From contig CACXUM010000021.1 of NCBI GenBank assembly GCA_902770835.1, positions 1 through 42,060 on the forward strand: 42,060 nt of DNA, read 5' to 3'. The translations under genes were made by a program, and so were the position numbers. The stretch is from an uncultured Bacteroidia bacterium (lineage in GTDB: Bacteria; Bacteroidota; Bacteroidia; Bacteroidales; F082). A model generated the notes under the pieces. That model had not been told where the DNA came from, ran no database searches, and saw only the letters and a program-made list of their open reading frames with translations. Shown here piece after piece: positions 15,924-22,303 of the stretch (position 1 is its first letter; each line of letters opens with the position of its first letter).

Positions 15924-17192
15924 ATGAAAAAAGACATACCCGTATTGCTGCTCACCGGCTACCTCGGCAGCGGCAAGACCACTGTGGTCAATAAGATATT
16001 GAACAACCGCAAGGGCATTAAGTTCGCTGTGATTGTCAATGACATAGGCGAGGTGAACATCGATGCCGACCTGATTGAAAAAGGCGGTGTGGTCGGCCAA
16101 AAGGATGACAGTTTGGTCGCCTTACAGAACGGCTGCATCTGCTGCACCTTGAAGATGGACCTGATTCAGCAACTGCACGAAATCATCGTGATGCAGAGGT
16201 TCGACTACATCGTCATCGAGGCCAGCGGCATCTGCGAGCCGGAGCCGATTGCGCAAACTATTTGTTCCTTCCCGCAAATGGCGTGGCAACTCACCAAGGA
16301 CGGCTTGCCCATCTTGGACTGCATCGTGACCGTGGTGGATGCCCTGCGAATGCAGAGCGAGTTCGGTTGCGGCGACGACTTGATGAAGAAGAATTTGTCC
16401 GAGGATGATTTGGAAAGCCTTGTCATCCAGCAGATTGAGTTCTGCAATATCATCTTATTGAATAAGGCTTCGGAAGTCACGCCAGAGGAATTGGGTCGCG
16501 TGAAGAGCATCATCCGCGCCTTGCAGCCCACCGCCGAAATCATCACCTGCGACTATGGCGATGTGGATTTCGATAAAATCCTCAATACTCAGATGTTCGA
16601 TTTCGACAAGGTGGCCACTTCCGCCACTTGGATTAAGGAAGTGGAGGGTGCGGTGGAAGAAGAGCACCATCACGACGATGACGATGATGAGGACGAACTC
16701 GAGCATCATCACCATCATCACGAAGAGGAAGGTGGAGAAGAATCCAATCATCGGGACGATGATGGCGACAATGAGCACGGCCATCACCACCATCACCACG
16801 ACCACGAAGGCGGCGAGGTGGAGGAATATGGCATTGGCACCTTTGTGTATTACCGTCGCCAGCCGTTCAATATGGCGCGTTTCGATGAGTTTGTGGCGCG
16901 CAAGATGCCGAAGAACGTCATCCGCGTGAAGGGCATCTGCTACTTCAAGAACGAATACGACATTTGTTACATCTTCGAGCAGGCGGGCAAGCAGGTGCAA
17001 CTGCGCGATGCCGGCCAGTGGTTTGCCACTATGCCCGCTGACGAGTTGGAGGCCTTTATGGACCGCGAGCCTACTCTCCGCCGCGACTGGGACGACACCT
17101 ACGGCGACCGTATGCAGAAACTCGTCTTCATCGGGCAGCATTTGGACAAGGAGGCCTTGGTGAAGGATTTGGATGCTTGCTTGACGAGGTGA
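15924..17192 (+). CDS. CobW/COG0523 family GTPase with His-rich metal-binding insert
   Basis: 422 residues from the ATG at 15924, downstream of the -7 box. The GTPase domain has Walker A GYLGSGKTT (residues 12-20), the metal-binding CICC at 71-74 (in GCICCTLK), the Walker B-like VIEASGICEP, and the NKAS motif for guanine recognition. A stretch of about 60 residues near 248-310 is almost only His, Asp, Glu and Gly, with runs of six His, then comes the CobW C-terminal domain (YYRRQPFNMARFDEF, KGICYF). COG0523 proteins are GTP-driven metallochaperones, and His-rich ones (YeiR, YjiA, ZagA types) handle zinc. The last seven codons including the stop form one copy of the 21-bp direct repeat that brackets the Zorya-like island. 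Confidence 0.92.
   Translation: MKKDIPVLLLTGYLGSGKTTVVNKILNNRKGIKFAVIVNDIGEVNIDADLIEKGGVVGQKDDSLVALQNGCICCTLKMDLIQQLHEIIVMQRFDYIVIEASGICEPEPIAQTICSFPQMAWQLTKDGLPILDCIVTVVDALRMQSEFGCGDDLMKKNLSEDDLESLVIQQIEFCNIILLNKASEVTPEELGRVKSIIRALQPTAEIITCDYGDVDFDKILNTQMFDFDKVATSATWIKEVEGAVEEEHHHDDDDDEDELEHHHHHHEEEGGEESNHRDDDGDNEHGHHHHHHDHEGGEVEEYGIGTFVYYRRQPFNMARFDEFVARKMPKNVIRVKGICYFKNEYDICYIFEQAGKQVQLRDAGQWFATMPADELEAFMDREPTLRRDWDDTYGDRMQKLVFIGQHLDKEALVKDLDACLTR
17172..17192 (+). repeat. Left copy of the 21-bp island-flanking direct repeat (putative att site)
   Basis: The sequence starts GATGCTTGC and ends ACGAGGTGA, where the final TGA is the stop codon of the CobW-like gene. It is identical to 20888-20908. 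The copies are 3.7 kb apart with the Zorya-like operon between. Integration at the 3' end of a gene with regeneration of its end is the usual behaviour of site-specific mobile elements. Confidence 0.8.
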
Positions 17193-17241
17193 TTGTTCTG
17201 TCACAAAACCTACAAAACTTGCAAAACCTTATTTTGACGTT

Positions 17242-17302
17242 GGAAAGCCTGCCAACCGGAGGCTTTCCGACTGCCACCCGTTGGGGTAGGCAGCCTTGTT
17301 TT
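17242..17302 (+). terminator. Tandem hairpins ending the CobW-like transcript
   Basis: A perfect 9-bp stem (17242-17250 with 17260-17268), then a second hairpin CTGCC...GGCAG (17271-17293) followed by CCTTGTTTTTG. The pair probably ends the CobW-like transcript. The first hairpin is not followed by a U tract. Confidence 0.6.
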
Positions 17303-17389
17303 TGTGAAGTTTTAATGGCGGAGGCTTTATGATTTCCCCTTGTTGAAAACTTTTATGGCTTTGCCCTTGCAAATTGCGGGGGCATTGTC

Positions 17390-17397
17390 TATTTTTG
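17390..17397 (+). promoter_or_regulatory. -7 box upstream of the Zorya-like operon
   Basis: TATTTTTG with TTG at 17367-17369 (20-base spacer) as -33. It is 334 bases from the zorA start, so the structured element and the mini-ORF would lie in the 5' leader. A similar promoter stands before the YhcG gene at 21095. Confidence 0.55.
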
Positions 17398-17491
17398 CAG
17401 GCGATTAACGGAGTAATAACCAAAACGCATTAACGACAAGAAGTTAAAACAGCGATAATTAGACATATCATATAGCATTACGCTAAGACTG

Positions 17492-17621
17492 TGGTACCTT
17501 AAAAACTGGACACTAATAGGAACACAAACCGAGAACGGAGCAAAATGCTCATGCGCAAGCGTGGGCTTTGTTCAGTGAGTAATTGGTTTGTGTAGGTAGT
17601 CCAGAAATTCCTAAGGTACCA
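17492..17621 (+). other. 130-bp nested inverted-repeat element, candidate structured RNA or MITE
   Basis: Arms pair from outside in. P1 is 10 bp perfect (17492-17501 with 17612-17621), P2 is CTGGAC/GTCCAG (17506-17511 with 17599-17604), and P3 is ACACAAACC/GGTTTGTGT (17522-17530 with 17585-17593). Inside, 17547-17554 pairs with 17559-17566 (8 bp with two wobble pairs) around a GCAA tetraloop; an alternative 5-bp hairpin GAGCA-AAA-TGCTC (17538-17550) competes with it. G:U pairs and a GNRA loop favour an RNA role. The ends TGG...CCA and the word ACTGGACAC also recall IS3-family terminal repeats, so a MITE is the main alternative; no clear target duplication is seen. Confidence 0.6.
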
Positions 17622-17622
17622 A

Positions 17623-17676
17623 ATGAAAACTATGAAGTTCGCGCTTTACTTATTTCTAATATCAATATCTACTTAA
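17623..17676 (+). CDS. 17-codon mini-ORF resembling a signal-peptide start
   Basis: Encodes MKTMKFALYLFLISIST and stops. It starts two bases after the inverted-repeat element and ends 55 bases before zorA. The charged start and hydrophobic core look like a truncated signal peptide, possibly the remnant of a gene cut during insertion, or a leader peptide. Expression is unproven. Confidence 0.25.
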   Translation: MKTMKFALYLFLISIST

Positions 17677-17731
17677 TCAATTATTTAATTGATAATCAAT
17701 TGACAACAATAACAATAATAAATCGATAAAG

Positions 17732-19186
17732 ATGAATTCAGAAATCACTTACATCAGTTTAATCATTATCATCGTCGCATTTATCGCGGCTTGGATTTAC
17801 ATTTTTATTCTAAATCAAAAGGACAAGATTATTGAAAAGCGTAGATGGGTCGAGCAATTACCCTCAATCGTTTCAACGCTTGGTGTGATAGGAACTTTTT
17901 TAGGAATTACATTGGGTTTGACTAAATTTGACCCCAAAGATATAAGTGCGAGTATTCCAACACTTTTGGATGGATTGAAAACTGCATTTTTTACTTCGTT
18001 GGCTGGTATGACGGGCTCTTTAATCTTGTCAAGAACCATCAGCCGTATATTTGACAAGAAAGAAAAAGGTCTGTCGGACATCAATTTGGCTGCTGCCCAA
18101 ATTACTCAGGCGATGAATCAGGTGTGCCAAACCATCATTCAAAACTCAGCTCAACAAACGGCTCAACAGACCGCTTTTTTTAATTCAACAAGTCAGTTGC
18201 TTGCTCAAATGCAAACGATTCAAACAAATTCAGGAAACACTTTGGCTCAATTGGTTACATTGCAAAACTCTCAAACGCAAGATCTGACCGCTATAAACAA
18301 CCACATTGACCAAATCAATCGTAATGTGGGAGAACTTGCAACTATTACTGATGGTATGGCTTCAACTCAAAATGAGATTTCTGATGAGGTAAAGTCGTTT
18401 GGAGGCAAACTACACGGAGAAATTGTTGAAATAGAAGATAGTATGGATAAAACCAACCAATTGCTTTCTGAAAAATTCGATGAGTTTTCCAAGCTTTTGG
18501 AAAAGAGCAATACCGAGGCACTTGTTGAGGTTATGAAAAAAGTAACAGAAGAATTTAATCGTCAAATGAGTGACCTGATTAATAAACTTGTCCAAGAGAA
18601 CTTCGAGCAACTGAATCATTCTGTTGAGCAATTGAATGAATGGCAGAAACAGAATAAAGAAATGATTGCTTCGCTTACCAAGCAATACAAAGCGATGGAA
18701 GAAGATTTTGAAAATACTTCTACCACTCTTGTCAATGTCGGAAAAGATACTACTGCATTAGTTGCTGACGGAAGTAAACTGCATCAAATTGTTGAAGCGT
18801 TGAATGCGGTAATGGTTGAAGATAAGCGATTTGTGGAAATAGTTGGTAATCTCAGTGCTTCAGCGGAACAAAACAAAGTTGCTATGACTGAGTTTAAAGA
18901 TGCACAATCTTCACTAAATGAATGGGTTAGAAAACAACGCAATTTCGTTGAGGCGGTTCAGGCATTGATCAAGAAATTAGAGGAAATATCCAATATCAAC
19001 GATTATTCAAAAGAGTTTTGGAAGCAAACCCGGTTAGGGATGAATGACAGCCTTGCCATTATCCAACAAGGGTCTCGAAGTTTGATGAATGATATTCAAA
19101 ACCTTGATGGTCATTTCTATAACAGGTTGAATACAACTCTTGCCAATCTTGACCAATGTATTCAAAAAATGATGGATAAATACTGA
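17732..19186 (+). CDS. zorA: ZorA-like MotA/TolQ/ExbB channel protein with coiled-coil tail
   Basis: 484 residues. There are three membrane segments: about 6-28, 45-64 (LPSIVSTLGVIGTFLGITLG) and 77-105 (PTLLDGLKTAFFTSLAGMTGSLIL). The second and third carry the Gly/Thr/Ser pattern of the MotA/ExbB proton channel. From about residue 110 to the end is a long, Gln-rich, mostly helical tail with no membrane segment. This is the plan of ZorA, in which a pentameric channel drives a long intracellular tail that senses infection. The tail is about 370 residues, shorter than in E. coli type I ZorA (the whole protein there is about 730). The gene overlaps zorB as TGATG. It is AT-rich compared with the flanking cobW and AGCS genes. 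Flagellar or TolQ roles are unlikely given the partners. Confidence 0.82.
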   Translation: MNSEITYISLIIIIVAFIAAWIYIFILNQKDKIIEKRRWVEQLPSIVSTLGVIGTFLGITLGLTKFDPKDISASIPTLLDGLKTAFFTSLAGMTGSLILSRTISRIFDKKEKGLSDINLAAAQITQAMNQVCQTIIQNSAQQTAQQTAFFNSTSQLLAQMQTIQTNSGNTLAQLVTLQNSQTQDLTAINNHIDQINRNVGELATITDGMASTQNEISDEVKSFGGKLHGEIVEIEDSMDKTNQLLSEKFDEFSKLLEKSNTEALVEVMKKVTEEFNRQMSDLINKLVQENFEQLNHSVEQLNEWQKQNKEMIASLTKQYKAMEEDFENTSTTLVNVGKDTTALVADGSKLHQIVEALNAVMVEDKRFVEIVGNLSASAEQNKVAMTEFKDAQSSLNEWVRKQRNFVEAVQALIKKLEEISNINDYSKEFWKQTRLGMNDSLAIIQQGSRSLMNDIQNLDGHFYNRLNTTLANLDQCIQKMMDKY

Positions 19187-19926
19187 TGGCTATGGGGAAA
19201 CACAATATATGGATGTCTGTTTCCGACTTGATGACAGGTTTAATGGTTATCTTTCTGTTTATAGCCATCGCCTATATGAAACAAGTCAATGAGTATTTGG
19301 AAAAACTAAAAGAGAATCAAACTGTACTTACCGAATACGTTGAAAACAGGAACAAATTGCACGACAAACTAAACAGCGAGTTTAAAAATGCCCCAAGAGA
19401 ATGGCAATTGGTAATTGGCAAAGACTTGTCAATGAAGTTTGAGAATCCCGAAGTGCTTTTTGCAAGTAGTAGTTCAAATTTGACTCCTCAATTCAAGTCA
19501 ATCTTAGATGAATTCATACCAAGGTATATAGACATCCTCGTCAACGATACTCTCCGTTATAGTATCAAGGAAATCCGTATAGAAGGACATACCGATGATG
19601 ATCCTTTCGCCAATGGAGGCGACCCATTCCTTGATAATGCCAAACTATCACAAGCAAGGGCATTGGAGGTATTGAAATACATAAGAAAAATGCCTACATA
19701 TCAGAATTATTCTGACGAACAAAAAAAGCAGTTGGAATATTGGTTTACTGCAAACGGTGTTTCATACGGCAAAGCACTCGACAAAGAAGGTAATTATACT
19801 TTTGTATCTGGACAACAGATAGACAAAGACCGTTCTCGCCGGGTAGAATTCCGTATCATTACAATCGGCGATGACTTATTGGAGAATTTTGTGGAACAAA
19901 ATAAAACAACTGATTATGTCCAATGA
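19186..19926 (+). CDS. zorB: ZorB-like MotB/OmpA-domain protein
   Basis: 246 residues. A short cytoplasmic end is followed by one membrane helix (SVSDLMTGLMVIFLFIAIAY) with the conserved acidic residue Asp14 in the position of the proton-carrying Asp of MotB and ZorB. Then come a helical linker and a C-terminal OmpA-like peptidoglycan-binding domain with RIEGHTDDDP, LSQARALEVLKYI and DRSRRVEFRI. This combination (channel helix plus OmpA) defines ZorB, which anchors the motor to the cell wall. It starts at the last base of zorA's stop and overlaps the HNH gene by 11 bases, so all three are translationally coupled. Confidence 0.85.
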   Translation: MAMGKHNIWMSVSDLMTGLMVIFLFIAIAYMKQVNEYLEKLKENQTVLTEYVENRNKLHDKLNSEFKNAPREWQLVIGKDLSMKFENPEVLFASSSSNLTPQFKSILDEFIPRYIDILVNDTLRYSIKEIRIEGHTDDDPFANGGDPFLDNAKLSQARALEVLKYIRKMPTYQNYSDEQKKQLEYWFTANGVSYGKALDKEGNYTFVSGQQIDKDRSRRVEFRIITIGDDLLENFVEQNKTTDYVQ

Positions 19927-20719
19927 TGAACCTATCTATGAATTTCCTCTTTTTAAAGATGCTTTACGGAGAAAAGGCATTGAAGTAGGAGAGACTGGTG
20001 GATACAAGATTGTCAGACCTGCTGATGTTGTTTTTAAAAATGGCCGTGGTAATGTTGATTTTCAAGACGATAAAGGAAATAAAGGTATCTTTATCAAAGA
20101 TTCTGACAATCATTTTCATCAGGTTTATATGTATAAACGAGATTATCGTCTTAATACATATGGTAAACCACGCTTTCATATTTGTAAGTGTCAAACAATT
20201 CAAGGATTTATAAAAAGCGGAGGGTTTAAAGATCACTATAGATATGCCAACACTCAACAGGTGGATGTTCTAAATATGGATAATAACAATTCAAAGGAAG
20301 TTGTTGACGACTTGCCATTATGTAGTTTTTGTGCTGAAATAATGAAGCGACAATTTCAAAGCGATATGACTAGCGATGATTTCGTAGAAATCCTAAAAGC
20401 TGCGGGAGAGGCCACTGAAGAGGAAAGTAAGGAAGTCGATATTTTTGGTTATGTCAAAGAATGGCCGAAAATTTCTGAAGCAAAACGAGAATTGGAGAAT
20501 TATACTTGTGAACAATGTGGTTATCAGGCAAATAATGCTTTTGACCGTCGCTTTATACAAGTTCACCATATTGACGGAAATAAACTCAACAACAAAAAAG
20601 AAAACTTGAAATGTCTTTGTATTCGTTGTCACGCAAATGTTGACCAAAGGCACAAACAAAACTTCAGTAAAGGCTATAATGCAGATATGCTTGCTGAGTT
20701 TGTCAAAAGTATTGCATAA
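19916..20719 (+). CDS. HNH endonuclease, putative Zorya effector (ZorE-like position)
   Basis: 267 residues from the ATG at 19916; an earlier Met at 19871 would overlap zorB by 56 bases, so 19916 is preferred. The C-terminal HNH domain has zinc ligands Cys198-x-x-Cys201 and Cys235-x-x-Cys238 with the catalytic VHHID (His217-His218), and Asn residues further on (KKENLKCLCIRCHANVDQ). The N-terminal part has a second Cys set, Cys90-x-Cys92 and Cys126-x-x-Cys129, which could hold another zinc, and no named domain I recognise. Type II Zorya systems use ZorE, an HNH nuclease, after ZorA and ZorB, so this is the expected effector. It is much shorter than ZorE as I recall it. The exact family assignment is open. 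Confidence 0.8.
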   Translation: MSNDEPIYEFPLFKDALRRKGIEVGETGGYKIVRPADVVFKNGRGNVDFQDDKGNKGIFIKDSDNHFHQVYMYKRDYRLNTYGKPRFHICKCQTIQGFIKSGGFKDHYRYANTQQVDVLNMDNNNSKEVVDDLPLCSFCAEIMKRQFQSDMTSDDFVEILKAAGEATEEESKEVDIFGYVKEWPKISEAKRELENYTCEQCGYQANNAFDRRFIQVHHIDGNKLNNKKENLKCLCIRCHANVDQRHKQNFSKGYNADMLAEFVKSIA

Positions 20720-20887
20720 AGAGTTTGTTTTCGAAATAACTATCGTTCCATATAAACCTTGTTCAGTCGGATTTGCAATCAGAATGAAATAAGGACTTTA
20801 TAACAAATTGTTCCCAAATCAGCGAACGGTAAGTTTTTCTGTAGCGTATTAAAAGCAGTTGACAATGAGCGAAGAAGTTAATCCGCA
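20720..20887. other. Right end of the Zorya-like island, no gene seen
   Basis: 168 AT-rich bases after the HNH stop with no convincing gene or terminator. A 12-codon frame starts at 20864 and runs into the right repeat copy. Nothing here encodes an integrase. Confidence 0.5.
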
Positions 20888-20908
20888 GATGCTTGCTTGA
20901 CGAGGTGA
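20888..20908 (+). repeat. Right copy of the 21-bp island-flanking direct repeat (putative att site)
   Basis: Identical over 21 bases to 17172-17192, the 3' end of the CobW-like gene, though no gene ends here. Sequence on both sides differs, but 136 bases downstream the word ATGGCGGAGGC and then a CTATTTTTGC promoter occur in the same order as after the left copy (there at 123 bases), so the region right of both copies may share ancestry. Confidence 0.8.
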
Positions 20909-21094
20909 CTGGCCGGCAAATTTCCACAAACGACCGAACAAAACTGCCACAAACGACCGAAAATTTGTTTTAATGCTTGCATAATCAAAACAAAACCAAT
21001 TGGGGGAATCATCATCTTCAGCCTGCTTGGGCGGAAGGATTTGATGGCGGAGGCGGTTTTTGTTTGAAAAATTTGATTATTGAAGGGAAAAACC
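20909..21094. other. Intergenic region before yhcG
   Basis: About 190 bases with recurring CCACAAACGACCGA (twice, near 20935 and 20950) and a GATGGCGGAGGC word (21043-21054) also found near 17315. No gene. Confidence 0.5.
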
Positions 21095-21102
21095 TATTTT
21101 TG
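21095..21102 (+). promoter_or_regulatory. -7 box of the yhcG-agcS operon
   Basis: TATTTTTG, 20 bases before the ATG at 21122. It excludes the longer frame starting at 21080. Confidence 0.6.
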
Positions 21103-21121
21103 CGCCATAAACCATTTCATT

Positions 21122-22288
21122 ATGAGTGATAATAGGAGCATTCCAAAAGATTTTCGTGCCGTTGTGCAGGAAACTGGAGAATTGTATCAAGATGCCTGTA
21201 CTATCATTGAACAGGCACAAGCAATGGCTTACCGTGCCGTGAACGAAGTGTTAATCAAGCGCAATTGGCTACTTGGTATGCGCATCCAGCGAGAAGTACT
21301 GAAAGACAAGCGGGCGGAGTATGGAGAGCAGGTGGTGAAGAATCTGGCAATGGAATTGACAAATCGCTATGGGAAAGGTTTTTCGATGAGAAATTTGTAC
21401 AATTTTGTTGTTTTTTTTCAACAGCACCCAAACATTTTCCACGCAGTGAGTGCAAAATCAGAGAACATTTTGCAAGCAGCGACTGCAAAATCAGAGAACA
21501 TTTTGCAGGCAGTGACTGCAAAATCTAAAACCAACATCTATGATGGCATTAAACCAACAGAGGCAATTAGATTGTCTTGGTCACATTATGCCATTATTTT
21601 GCAGGAAGACAGCAAAGAAGCCCGCGCTTGGTATGAGCAAGAAGCCGCCAACGAAATGTGGAGCACGCGCACGCTGCAACGCAACATCAGCAGCCAATAC
21701 TACCATCGCTTGCTGCAATCGCAAAACAAGGAGTTGGTCCGTGACGAAATGAAGCGATTGACTCAACCGCTACAAGACAGATTGGAATACTTGAAGAATC
21801 CTGTAGTGGCAGAGTTTCTTGGCTTCAAGAACAACACTGACTACACCGAGAGCGACTTGGAACAACGCATCATAGACCACCTGATTCCTTTTCTGATGGA
21901 ACTGGGTAAAGGCTTTACGCTGGCAGACCGTCAGAAACGCATCCATACGGAGAAAGAGGACTATTATATCGACCTTGTGTTCTACAACTATAACTTGCGT
22001 TGTTTTGTGCTGATTGACCTCAAGACCACTAAACTTCGTCATCAGGATGTGGGACAGATGGATATGTATGTGAAGATGTACGATGAGATGATGATACCGC
22101 AAGGGCATAATCCCACCATCGGCATTTTGCTTTGCGCCGACACCGACGAGGATGTGGCTCACTATAGCGTGTTGAACGGCAATGACCAACTTTTTGCGGC
22201 GAAATACCTGACTTATATGCCTACCAAAGAAGAACTTCGGCGTGAAATAGAGCAACAAAAGGAGTTCTTCAGACTTCAAAACAGTTAA
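21122..22288 (+). CDS. yhcG: YhcG/DUF1016 family PDDEXK nuclease with in-frame repeats
   Basis: 388 residues from the ATG at 21122. The N-terminal DUF1016_N domain (about 20-100) has the helix AYRAVNEVLIKRNWLLGMRI, and the C-terminal PDDEXK nuclease domain (about 225-365) carries YYIDLVFYNYNLRCFVLIDLKT (Asp...Asp-x-Lys catalytic set) and DVGQMDMYVKMYDE. Homologues are frequent near restriction-modification and other defence genes. Residues 107-139 are three tandem 11-residue units HAVSAKSENIL, QAATAKSENIL and QAVTAKSKTNI, coded by a 33-bp repeat, in the linker between the domains. The gene stands right after the Zorya-like island and shares a 15-base gap with the transporter gene downstream. 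Confidence 0.9.
   Translation: MSDNRSIPKDFRAVVQETGELYQDACTIIEQAQAMAYRAVNEVLIKRNWLLGMRIQREVLKDKRAEYGEQVVKNLAMELTNRYGKGFSMRNLYNFVVFFQQHPNIFHAVSAKSENILQAATAKSENILQAVTAKSKTNIYDGIKPTEAIRLSWSHYAIILQEDSKEARAWYEQEAANEMWSTRTLQRNISSQYYHRLLQSQNKELVRDEMKRLTQPLQDRLEYLKNPVVAEFLGFKNNTDYTESDLEQRIIDHLIPFLMELGKGFTLADRQKRIHTEKEDYYIDLVFYNYNLRCFVLIDLKTTKLRHQDVGQMDMYVKMYDEMMIPQGHNPTIGILLCADTDEDVAHYSVLNGNDQLFAAKYLTYMPTKEELRREIEQQKEFFRLQNS
21440..21538 (+). repeat. Three 33-bp tandem repeats in the yhcG linker
   Basis: Units 21440-21472, 21473-21505 and 21506-21538, in frame (11 codons each). Units 1 and 2 are near identical; unit 3 diverges at its end. Copy changes keep the frame, so only linker length varies. Confidence 0.85.
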
Positions 22289-22303
22289 ATAAGAGATTTC
22301 ACT

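Noticed and set aside
17492-17621. Retron msr-msd RNA
   Set aside because: No reverse transcriptase gene is nearby; the outer stem alone is not enough.
17732-19926. Flagellar MotAB or TolQR/ExbBD energising pair
   Set aside because: No flagellar, TonB or Tol genes are nearby. The partner has an OmpA domain, the tail of the channel protein is long, and an overlapping HNH nuclease follows, which fits Zorya better.
17193-20887. Complete mobile element with its own recombinase
   Set aside because: No integrase, transposase or relaxase frame is present inside the repeats.
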